NCBI GenBank assembly: GCA_021846145.1 | Contig: JAJZCJ010000188.1 | Span: 1 to 6,469 of the forward strand | Reading direction: 5' to 3' | Source: Bacillota bacterium | GTDB lineage: Bacteria > Bacillota > Bacilli > Alicyclobacillales > SLC66 | DNA: 6,469 nucleotides | Part shown: piece by piece, positions 1-5,497 of the stretch | Position numbering within the stretch: the first letter of the stretch is position 1 | How the letters are laid out: each line of letters starts with the position of its first letter | Program-made: the position numbers and the translations under genes | Notes under the pieces: generated by a model | The model's database searches: none | Seen by the model: only the letters and a program-made list of their open reading frames with translations | Told to the model about the DNA's origin: nothing

Positions 1-695
1 TCACCTGGAAACATGCCAACAAACCATTTTTTGCGAAAAATAACACCTAGAAACACAAGAACAGCAATCGCAAGTATGCCAAAGGCTAGCCACACCACGA
101 GTCCTTTGCTGATGCCAAAAAAGAGTCCGCCCATTGCCAAATCAAAAGGAACAATACCCAAAGCAGTCGTCCAAACAAAGGGCCATAATTTTACATCTAG
201 TAATCCTGCTACGTAATTTAACGCATGATAAGGAACAAATGGGGCAAATCGCAACGCAAAAAGACCCAGTGTGCCACGCTTAGCCACCCACTCATTAACC
301 TGAACCTGCCGTTCCACTGATAAAAACCGTTTGACAAGAGGTTGTCCAAAAAAACGGGTTAAGTACATGGCTACTACTGCGCCAATCACAGCCCCCACCC
401 AAGAGTAGAATAACCCCCAACCCACACCATAGATCCCCATGTAGACAAAAATCAATGCTTCTGAAGGCACCGGAATAATACACAAGATAGCCATCAACAA
501 AATAGCGATTCCGATCCCCAACACCCCAGCACCCTGAATCGTAGCCAGCAGATGATGAATCGAAAATGTATGCCGATAATGGAAATATTCCCATACCACC
601 AACAGCAAAAGCAGCATGCCAATAATAACGGGAATGGGTTTTAATTCAAAAGGCCGGTCTTTTGGGTTAAGTAAATCTTTGTTAATCCGGCGCAC
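1..695 (-). CDS. TVP38/TMEM64 family (DedA-like) membrane protein, 3' end cut by window edge
   Basis: This reading frame is open from its start to the window edge without a stop, giving 231 complete codons; only the extreme C-terminus is missing. It encodes a polytopic membrane protein. A charged N-terminus (about 1-20) is followed by a hydrophobic segment (21-36), a second (about 55-75), and the re-entrant region beginning PSEALIF with GxxxG-type small-residue spacing up to TRFFGQP (about 77-118). The family hallmark FALRFAPFVPYHALNYVAG lies at about 146-164, with the conserved Arg149, Pro152 and Gly164, and two more hydrophobic segments follow (170-195, 199-220). The family (SNARE-associated Golgi protein domain) is linked to lipid scrambling or transport and membrane homeostasis; the substrate here is unknown. 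GGGAGG at 704-709 lies 2 nt from an ATG at 701 but 8 nt from a GTG at 695, so I prefer GTG; the ATG would add two residues. It is probably the last gene sharing the permease-def transcript. Confidence 0.88.
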   Translation of the reverse strand, partial: MRRINKDLLNPKDRPFELKPIPVIIGMLLLLLVVWEYFHYRHTFSIHHLLATIQGAGVLGIGIAILLMAILCIIPVPSEALIFVYMGIYGVGWGLFYSWVGAVIGAVVAMYLTRFFGQPLVKRFLSVERQVQVNEWVAKRGTLGLFALRFAPFVPYHALNYVAGLLDVKLWPFVWTTALGIVPFDLAMGGLFFGISKGLVVWLAFGILAIAVLVFLGVIFRKKWFVGMFPG

Positions 696-703
696 CTCCA
701 TAT

Positions 704-709
704 CCTCCC
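704..709 (-). promoter_or_regulatory. Ribosome binding site of the TVP38 gene, decides start
   Basis: Read on the minus strand, GGGAGG is followed by AT, then ATG GAG GTG. The spacing is 2 nt to the ATG and 8 nt to the GTG. Normal spacing in Bacillota (about 6-10 nt) favours the GTG. Confidence 0.6.
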
Positions 710-757
710 GAATCTGCACATTTTACTCTATCACACTCGGTAACCCTTTTCCAGAGA

Positions 758-1252
758 TCAGAGAGTGCGTCTTTTCGTTGCCCCTACAGGCACCTCATCA
801 CGATAAAGTCGGGCTGCTTTGGTTGTAAACAAGATCCCATCCAAGTGATCAATCTCATGTTGAATCGCACGAGCTCGAAACCCGACTTCCTCAAATTCTA
901 CCACTTCACCATCGCGCGATAACATGCGCACGCGAATCCATTTGTATCGCTCTGTGTCCCCATAGATACTAGGAACAGATAAACAGCCGTCTGGCCCGAG
1001 CTCTAGATCGCGTCCCTCAAGAATGATGGGATTTATCAGATCCAGCCGACCCATTCCATCTTCAACGTCCACCACGCACAGACGTTTTAGTATATTCACC
1101 TGAGGCGCTGCGAGCCCCACCCCTTCTGCAAATTTCATCGTTTCATACATATTATCAAGTACTTTCAACACATTCGGCGTAATTTTCTCCACCGCTTTTG
1201 CCGGAGTGATCAGCGTCGGGTGTGGTGCTTTTAATATCTCGTATATCGCCAA
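758..1252 (-). CDS. def: Peptide deformylase
   Basis: Removes the N-formyl group from the initiator methionine of nascent proteins in the cytoplasm; a metalloenzyme, typically Fe2+. All three family motifs are present, numbered from the TTG start (164 aa): motif 1 GVGLAAPQ (44-51, Gln51), motif 2 DGCLS (88-92, metal ligand Cys90) and motif 3 HEIDH (132-136, ligands His132 and His136, catalytic Glu133). The length and sequence around GCLS..P..YGD resemble Bacillus subtilis DefA (type 1) rather than the longer YkrB/Def2. Motif 2 begins with Asp where most homologues have Glu. The ribosome binding site AGGAAAGG abuts an ATG at 1261 but is 9 nt from the TTG at 1252. The TTG start gives MAIYEILK, the usual deformylase N-terminus, so I prefer it; the ATG would add three residues. 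It sits just after the permease gene, probably co-transcribed, and not beside fmt or priA as in many Bacillota. Confidence 0.96.
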   Translation of the reverse strand: MAIYEILKAPHPTLITPAKAVEKITPNVLKVLDNMYETMKFAEGVGLAAPQVNILKRLCVVDVEDGMGRLDLINPIILEGRDLELGPDGCLSVPSIYGDTERYKWIRVRMLSRDGEVVEFEEVGFRARAIQHEIDHLDGILFTTKAARLYRDEVPVGATKRRTL

Positions 1253-1261
1253 AATAAACAT

Positions 1262-1269
1262 CCTTTCCT
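1262..1269 (-). promoter_or_regulatory. Ribosome binding site of def, decides start
   Basis: AGGAAAGG on the minus strand directly touches the ATG at 1261 and lies 9 nt before the TTG at 1252. It occupies most of the 10-nt gap after the permease stop codon (TAA at 1272-1274), consistent with translation from a shared mRNA. Confidence 0.6.
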
Positions 1270-1271
1270 AG

Positions 1272-2588
1272 TTATCGATCCGTCAAATTCCATTTAATTG
1301 TATTTTCAAAAACAATTGCCAACAGTACCCCAACAAGTAGTCCATTAGATAAAAAGGGGCGAACTGCCGCCGGCAAGGTGATAAAAGCACCAGAAGCAAT
1401 GGTGAAAATCCCGATTCCAACCAATACCGGAAGCGCCAAGCGGTAAATCGTGCGATGATCAAACGCCATCCCTTCAATATATTGCATGGCAGAACCAAAC
1501 AATTGCAAGTATGCTACCAACAACACGGCATCACCTACACTGACAGGTAGAGTGGCGAGCAAAGATCCTGCCGCAGGAACTAGTCCTAAAATCATAAATA
1601 ACACTGCACCTAATGCAAAGGGAATTTTAGAAAATAGTTGCGTAGAACGCAAAAAACCCAAAGAAGAAGTATAGGGAGCATAAGGTACCAAACCTAAAAA
1701 CCCGGAAATAATTGTGTTAATTCCCGTGATCAAAAAAGACTTACGATACATTTTTTTTGTAGTCTCCACCTGCAAAAGCGGTTTTGCGGCTTCCAAAGTC
1801 GCTACAGTGTTAGAAGAATTGATCAATCCGGCCACCATCGCCGTAATGATAATTCCCCATTCTGAACCTAAGTGTCCCCAAGGAAATAATTCCCATAAAC
1901 TAGATACCCCAGCATGAGGAATTCCCCCTGCCGGTTGAATCATCAACCGAAAAATCACCCATCCTACACCTATGCCCACGAGAATGGAGTAATTGCGAAA
2001 TTTTTTCCATCTAGATAATTGAATAAACAAAACAACCACAATCAATAAAATAGACAACATCGCAGTAGGAATATCAATCTGCAAATGGCCACTGAGACCC
2101 AACATACCCTTCATAAAAATCGAAATTAATTCTGTTGCCAACAAAATCAGAAAAACGCTTGATGCGATTGGTGTAAACCACTTTTTAAGCACGTTACCCA
2201 TGCCAAAAAAACCTAATACAGCAATCGACACGCCAGATAAAATAATCCCCGTTTCCAAACTACCGCCAGCCTGAAGCGGCGTCAAGCCGCTCTCCTCGGC
2301 AGTTGCAAGCACCCCTAAAATCGCTCCCCACCAGACGCCAGATTGTCCCTCCATAATGGGTAACCCATGACCAAAAAAAAGCTGCAAAAGCGAAGCAAGT
2401 CCTGTGTAAAAAAAAGAACGCTGCATTGATGATGTAATTGCCGATCCGCTCATATGAAGCGCATTGCCAATAGAAATGGGAATGACCACCGTATTAGCAA
2501 ACATAAAAAGCAACCATTGCACACCCGCAACCCAATGATGAGCTTTTGTGAATTCTTTAAAATTAGTTGTCATCACACTATTTGCCAT
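1272..2588 (-). CDS. NCS2-type purine/pyrimidine (nucleobase) permease, divergent
   Basis: A 438-residue integral membrane protein, the normal length for nucleobase:cation symporter-2 transporters (14 helices, import of uracil, xanthine or uric acid with H+ or Na+). Family marks seen: the N-terminal HHWVAGVQWLLFMFANTVVIPI (17-38), the LFFGHGLPIMEG stretch (70-81), and a late block GLVPAAGSLLATLPVSVGDAVLL (335-357) matching the helix 11-12 region of the family. However, the places where UraA carries its two substrate-contacting glutamates look different. The helix 8 segment reads AGLINSSNTVATLEA (253-267) with Asn/Ser at the expected Glu, and the helix 10 segment reads VPYAPYTSSLGFLRST (301-316) with Ser-Ser where Glu-Asn is expected. 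It resembles the less-studied YwdJ-type permeases; the substrate cannot be told. The start is uncertain: TTG at 2597, GTG at 2594 and ATG at 2588 are all in frame and no strong Shine-Dalgarno is present (GGTGAAG precedes the ATG). First gene of a probable transcript with def and the TVP38 gene. Confidence 0.85.
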   Translation of the reverse strand: MANSVMTTNFKEFTKAHHWVAGVQWLLFMFANTVVIPISIGNALHMSGSAITSSMQRSFFYTGLASLLQLFFGHGLPIMEGQSGVWWGAILGVLATAEESGLTPLQAGGSLETGIILSGVSIAVLGFFGMGNVLKKWFTPIASSVFLILLATELISIFMKGMLGLSGHLQIDIPTAMLSILLIVVVLFIQLSRWKKFRNYSILVGIGVGWVIFRLMIQPAGGIPHAGVSSLWELFPWGHLGSEWGIIITAMVAGLINSSNTVATLEAAKPLLQVETTKKMYRKSFLITGINTIISGFLGLVPYAPYTSSLGFLRSTQLFSKIPFALGAVLFMILGLVPAAGSLLATLPVSVGDAVLLVAYLQLFGSAMQYIEGMAFDHRTIYRLALPVLVGIGIFTIASGAFITLPAAVRPFLSNGLLVGVLLAIVFENTIKWNLTDR

Positions 2589-2620
2589 CTTCACCAAACC
2601 CGCAAAATTGTTCTACCTTC

Positions 2621-2648
2621 ATTCTATACGCAAATTGTACCACATCAA
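2621..2648 (-). promoter_or_regulatory. Probable sigma-A promoter for the permease-def-TVP38 transcript
   Basis: On the minus strand, TTGATG (2643-2648, 4 of 6 to TTGACA) is followed after 16 nt by TAGAAT (2621-2626, 5 of 6 to TATAAT). An alternative is an extended -10, TGGTACAAT at 2634-2642, lying in the same stretch. The -35 overlaps the T-run of the amt terminator. Predicted transcription would start about 25 nt before the ATG, so there is no room for a purine riboswitch. Confidence 0.45.
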
Positions 2649-2680
2649 AAAAGAGCCGACCATCTTTTCAGTCGACTCTA
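2647..2680 (-). terminator. Intrinsic (rho-independent) terminator of amt
   Basis: Read on the minus strand, AGAGTCGAC (2671-2679) pairs with GTCGGCTCT (2652-2660) over 9 bp including one G-U pair. The loop is 10 nt, and six T's follow (2647-2652, the first being the last stem base). On the plus strand the same site has an A-C mismatch and no T-run, so it acts for amt only. It lies 18 nt after the amt stop codon. Confidence 0.85.
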
Positions 2681-2697
2681 AGCAATATACACATTAT

Positions 2698-4032
2698 TCA
2701 ACTGAAGTCTTCGGGAAGTTTAGGTAAGGATTGATTCCCTAATCCTACATTACCTTTTTTGATACTCTCTAGTACGCTAATTCCTGCATCCCATGTCAAC
2801 GTCTCTGGATAAGCATTTTCATTGTGCAACACCACGTCAAGCCCAATTTTCTCTTCTTCCGGTGATACGCGAAGCCCCATAATTAAATCGACAACCTTGA
2901 GCAACACCCAAGTTCCTGCTCCTGCAAACACCCACGTGGCAGCCACACCCACAAGCTGTACCACTACTTGATGAGGATTACCGTAAAACAACCCATTGGC
3001 TCCCCCAGAATTTACTGCGGTGGTGGCAAATAGCCCAGTGGCAATTGCCCCCCATGTTCCGCCAATACCATGACCGCCAAACGCGTCCAACGCATCATCA
3101 TACTTAAAGTAGCCCTTCATCAGTGTGGAAGAGAAGTAAGTCAACACACCTGCAACAATCCCAATGATCAAAGATCCGCCCACATCGACAAAACCGCAAG
3201 CTGGGGTAATCGCTACGAGACCTGCCACCGCACCTGCGCTAGCTCCTACCAAAGTAGCGTGACCCGTTCTCCAACGTTCCACCAACAGCCAAGCCAGTGC
3301 AGCTGCTGCAGTTGCCGTATTGGTTACTAGAAACGCGCTAACAGATAGCCCATTTGCCGCAACCGCACTGCCTGCATTAAAGCCAAACCATCCAAACCAC
3401 AACATCGAAGTCCCTAACAAAACCAACGGTACATTATGAGCCTTGATTTGTGGCGAACCATGCTCTGCGCGTTTGCCCAAGTAAATCGCAGCCACCAGTC
3501 CAGAAACTCCCGAACTAATATGCACCACTGTTCCACCAGCAAAATCAAGAATACCCATGTTGTGCAACCAACCGCCAATTCCCCATACCCAGTGCGCTAA
3601 CGGATCGTAAATAAACGTCGCCCAAAGTGTGATAAAGACAAGAAATGACGAGAATTTCACTCTCTCTGCGAGTCCACCCACAATTAATGCTGGAGTGATA
3701 ATAGCGAACATCATTTGAAATATTCCATATAGTTCTGCAGGGATCGTCGGTGCGTAATTCACATCCGGCGTCGCGCCTACGTGATTAAACATTACCCAGC
3801 TTAAATTGCCGATTACGTGTCCCACGTCAGGTCCAAAGGCCAAACTATAACCAAACAGCACCCACTGTACGGATACAATAAGGATGACTGCAAAAACCTG
3901 ATAAAGCGTGGTGATGACATTTTTATTGCGCACAAGGCCGCCGTAAAAGAAGGCAAGACCCGGTGTCATAAACAGCACCAGTGCGGATGAAGCTAAAATC
4001 CAGGCCGTATCACCTGAGTTAATCACCGGCAT
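2698..4032 (-). CDS. amt: Ammonium transporter, Amt family
   Basis: Trimeric cytoplasmic-membrane channel/transporter for ammonium; 444 aa, about 11 helices. From the start MPVINSGDTAW the N-terminus continues into ALVLFMTPGLAFFYGGLVRNKN (17-38). Residues aligning with E. coli AmtB: gate Phe109, Trp150 and Asp163 of the recruitment site, the signature DFAGGTVVH (163-171) with the first pore His171, FGWFGFNAGSA (213-223), and the second pore His321 in AFGGHG. The conserved C-terminal control region is intact (GLRVSPEEEKIGLD and ENAYPE, about 386-410), the part that responds to PII proteins, followed by a 34-residue tail. Longer in-frame starts at 4086 and 4038 exist. The 4086 ATG falls at the predicted transcription start and the 4038 ATG is only 2 nt from AAGGGGG, whereas 4032 is 8 nt away. 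The gene appears monocistronic: own promoter upstream, terminator downstream. A TnrA/GlnR-type operator upstream suggests induction under nitrogen limitation. No glnK follows. Confidence 0.97.
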   Translation of the reverse strand: MPVINSGDTAWILASSALVLFMTPGLAFFYGGLVRNKNVITTLYQVFAVILIVSVQWVLFGYSLAFGPDVGHVIGNLSWVMFNHVGATPDVNYAPTIPAELYGIFQMMFAIITPALIVGGLAERVKFSSFLVFITLWATFIYDPLAHWVWGIGGWLHNMGILDFAGGTVVHISSGVSGLVAAIYLGKRAEHGSPQIKAHNVPLVLLGTSMLWFGWFGFNAGSAVAANGLSVSAFLVTNTATAAAALAWLLVERWRTGHATLVGASAGAVAGLVAITPACGFVDVGGSLIIGIVAGVLTYFSSTLMKGYFKYDDALDAFGGHGIGGTWGAIATGLFATTAVNSGGANGLFYGNPHQVVVQLVGVAATWVFAGAGTWVLLKVVDLIMGLRVSPEEEKIGLDVVLHNENAYPETLTWDAGISVLESIKKGNVGLGNQSLPKLPEDFS

Positions 4033-4040
4033 CTCCATTA

Positions 4041-4047
4041 CCCCCTT
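4041..4047 (-). promoter_or_regulatory. Ribosome binding site of amt, decides start
   Basis: AAGGGGG on the minus strand, followed by TA ATG GAG ATG. The spacing is 2 nt to the first ATG (4038) and 8 nt to the second (4032), which also gives the usual Amt N-terminus. Confidence 0.7.
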
Positions 4048-4054
4048 GTCATTT

Positions 4055-4082
4055 AATATAACCATTGATGTAAGGTTATATT
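4055..4082 (-). repeat. Perfect 9-bp inverted repeat in the amt leader
   Basis: Arms AATATAACC and GGTTATATT are exact reverse complements separated by 10 nt. The element lies between the predicted transcription start (about 4086) and the ribosome binding site (4041-4047). It may form an RNA hairpin just before the Shine-Dalgarno or be a dimeric protein site. There is no T-run after it, so it is not a simple terminator. Confidence 0.6.
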
Positions 4083-4092
4083 GCATGAAAGA

Positions 4093-4121
4093 AATATATA
4101 ATCAATACTCAAAAAAGTCAA
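4093..4121 (-). promoter_or_regulatory. Sigma-A promoter of amt
   Basis: Minus strand: TTGACT (4116-4121, 5 of 6 to consensus), exactly 17 nt, then TATATT (4093-4098, 5 of 6). The expected start is near 4086, giving a leader of about 53 nt to the ATG at 4032. Confidence 0.75.
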
Positions 4122-4128
4122 GGGGTTA

Positions 4129-4145
4129 TGTCATATTAGTTTACA
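4129..4145 (-). promoter_or_regulatory. TnrA/GlnR-type nitrogen operator upstream of amt
   Basis: The minus-strand sequence TGTAAACTAATATGACA fits the TnrA/GlnR core TGTNA-N7-TNACA at every fixed position and has an A/T-rich centre. Its middle (4137) lies about 51 bp upstream of the predicted start of transcription; TnrA-activated Bacillus promoters such as nrgAB have sites at about -49 to -51. It begins directly after the stop codon of the methyltransferase gene. Which regulator is present in this organism cannot be told from the window. Confidence 0.7.
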
Positions 4146-5411
4146 TTAACGTCTGCTTTTCACTTCGAAAATTGCAAATTTAAGATAATCATTCTCGGGC
4201 ATCCCCAATAGCTGTGGATGATCTTTCCCCGCACTGCGAAACTCAATCAACCGAAGTATCTTATGTGCATCAGTTGCCGCGTCCTGCATCACTTCAAACC
4301 AGGACTGGGACGACACAGGGGAAGAACAAGAAGCGGTCACCAAAAATCCGCCATCTTTCACCAGCTTCATGCCGCGCAGATTGATTTCCTTGTACCCTTT
4401 TAGTGCCTGGGCCACTGCCTTTTTATTCTTGGCAAATGCCGGTGGATCGAGAATGACCACATCAAATAGCATTTTTTCCTGTTCGGCCTTACGCAAATAA
4501 TCAAAAGCATTCGCAAGCTCGAACTGAGATCGATCCGCAAATCCATTAAGCTTCGCGTTGACTTTTGCTTGTTCGAGCGCAATCGCTGATGAATCCACAA
4601 GCGTGACGCGAGCCGCGCCGTACATTAGTGCATGCATCGCAAATGAGCCCGTGTGTGAGAAACAATCTAGCACCTCTGCTCCCACTCGCGTACTTGGAAT
4701 TTGTAGCTTCGCTCTAGATTCATCGTAGTGCTGATCAGGCCGAGGCTTTTCGTCTACACTCCAACGCACAAACGGCGCAATAGCCGCGCGATTTTCCTTT
4801 TGATCAAAAAAATGACCTGTCTTTTGCCCCTCGACTAAATTGATCTCCAGAAGGAGCCCATTTTCCTTAATCTGTACCACTTCTGGACACGTGCCAAATA
4901 AGCACCCAGTCTCCGGTTCTAATCCTTCGAGCGCGCGCACCGGCGCATCACTTCGCTCATAAATTGCTGTCACACCCAACGTGTCGCTGAGCGCCTTTGT
5001 AATCCATTCTTTTCTTTGCGCCATTGCGGCAGACAAAATTTGCACTACCGCCACTTGATCGTACTTGTCCACAATCAAACCTGGCACTCCGTCCGCTTCC
5101 CCATAAACGGCTCTGCACGAAGCAGTATGACGCAATATCCGTTTGCGGTACTGCCAGGCGGTTTTTACTCGTTCGCGCAGCCAGCGCTCATCGATTTGCT
5201 CCTTCTCCACATACGTAACCACACGTACAGCAATCTGCGAACTTTGATGATAAAAACCCTGCGCCAGAAAGTGACCTTGGTGATTCTTAATCAATACCAC
5301 ATCACCAGTTTGTGGTTCCCCGATCATTTTCTCGATCTCACTGCGATACACCCACGGATGGCCCTGCTCCAACCTATGTTTGCGAGTCTTTTTTAACAAA
5401 ATCTCATTCAA
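4146..5411 (-). CDS. Class I SAM-dependent 23S rRNA methyltransferase, RlmI/YwbD-like
   Basis: Cytoplasmic RNA methyltransferase of the COG1092 group; E. coli RlmI makes m5C1962 of 23S rRNA, and the same target is inferred, not shown. Numbering is from the TTG start (421 aa). An N-terminal PUA RNA-binding domain (about 1-70) contains RLEQGHPWVYRSEI; a middle domain carries GEADGVPGLIVDKY (104-117) and YERSD (151-155); GQKTGHFFDQKENR (195-208) is the family signature. The Rossmann domain has SAM motif I VLDCFSHTGSFA (247-258), acidic motif II LVDSS (271-275), the catalytic-region DPPAFAKN (322-329) and SCSS (361-364). Residues 217-244 are a hydrophilic stretch between signature and motif I that most relatives lack, and they account for the greater length. 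AGAGAGG (5422-5428) is 1 nt from a GTG at 5420 but 10 nt from the TTG at 5411, so I prefer TTG; GTG would add three residues. No terminator is seen before amt. Confidence 0.92.
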   Translation of the reverse strand: MNEILLKKTRKHRLEQGHPWVYRSEIEKMIGEPQTGDVVLIKNHQGHFLAQGFYHQSSQIAVRVVTYVEKEQIDERWLRERVKTAWQYRKRILRHTASCRAVYGEADGVPGLIVDKYDQVAVVQILSAAMAQRKEWITKALSDTLGVTAIYERSDAPVRALEGLEPETGCLFGTCPEVVQIKENGLLLEINLVEGQKTGHFFDQKENRAAIAPFVRWSVDEKPRPDQHYDESRAKLQIPSTRVGAEVLDCFSHTGSFAMHALMYGAARVTLVDSSAIALEQAKVNAKLNGFADRSQFELANAFDYLRKAEQEKMLFDVVILDPPAFAKNKKAVAQALKGYKEINLRGMKLVKDGGFLVTASCSSPVSSQSWFEVMQDAATDAHKILRLIEFRSAGKDHPQLLGMPENDYLKFAIFEVKSRR

Positions 5412-5421
5412 TCCATACACA

Positions 5422-5428
5422 CCTCTCT
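5422..5428 (-). promoter_or_regulatory. Ribosome binding site of the RlmI-like gene, decides start
   Basis: AGAGAGG on the minus strand ends 1 nt before the GTG at 5420 and 10 nt before the TTG at 5411. The TTG is favoured by spacing, though 10 nt is at the long end, so the call is tentative. Confidence 0.45.
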
Positions 5429-5483
5429 AAATATGACAAATTTTCGAGCTCGTCCGCATACACATAGAAAGATCATTGTGAAT

Positions 5484-5491
5484 GGGAGGGG
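5484..5491 (+). promoter_or_regulatory. Ribosome binding site of the Na/Pi cotransporter gene
   Basis: GGGAGGGG, followed by CTTTAG and the TTG at 5498. The strong match and the 6-8 nt spacing support the TTG start. Confidence 0.75.
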
Positions 5492-5497
5492 CTTTAG

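Noticed and set aside
295..594. 99-codon minus-strand open frame rich in Gly/Trp/Cys
   Set aside because: It is an out-of-frame shadow inside the TVP38 gene, whose true frame carries the family motifs and runs to the window edge.
702..757. Gap between def and the TVP38 gene examined for a terminator or promoter
   Set aside because: No stem with T-run and no acceptable -35/-10 pair seen; only the ribosome binding site is supported.
2275..2291. Hairpin AGCGGC-5nt-GCCGCT
   Set aside because: Lies inside the permease coding sequence, has no T-run on either strand and is explained by the codons.
4033..4086. Upstream ATG extension of amt (18 extra residues)
   Set aside because: The ATG coincides with the predicted transcription start, the extension is unlike Amt N-termini, and the AAGGGGG site serves the ATG at 4032.
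5016..5396. 126-codon plus-strand open frame opposite the methyltransferase
   Set aside because: Antisense shadow of a well-recognised gene; no ribosome binding site context or recognisable domain.
5445..5452. Palindrome CGAGCTCG in the divergent gap between the methyltransferase and Na/Pi genes
   Set aside because: Only 8 bp, a single copy, no match to a known operator; likely chance.
5433..5475. Possible promoters in the divergent gap (ATGACA with CATACA, or TTTTCG with TAGAAA, plus strand; TTCACA with TATGCG, minus strand)
   Set aside because: Each has an element with only 3 of 6 consensus matches; too weak to annotate.
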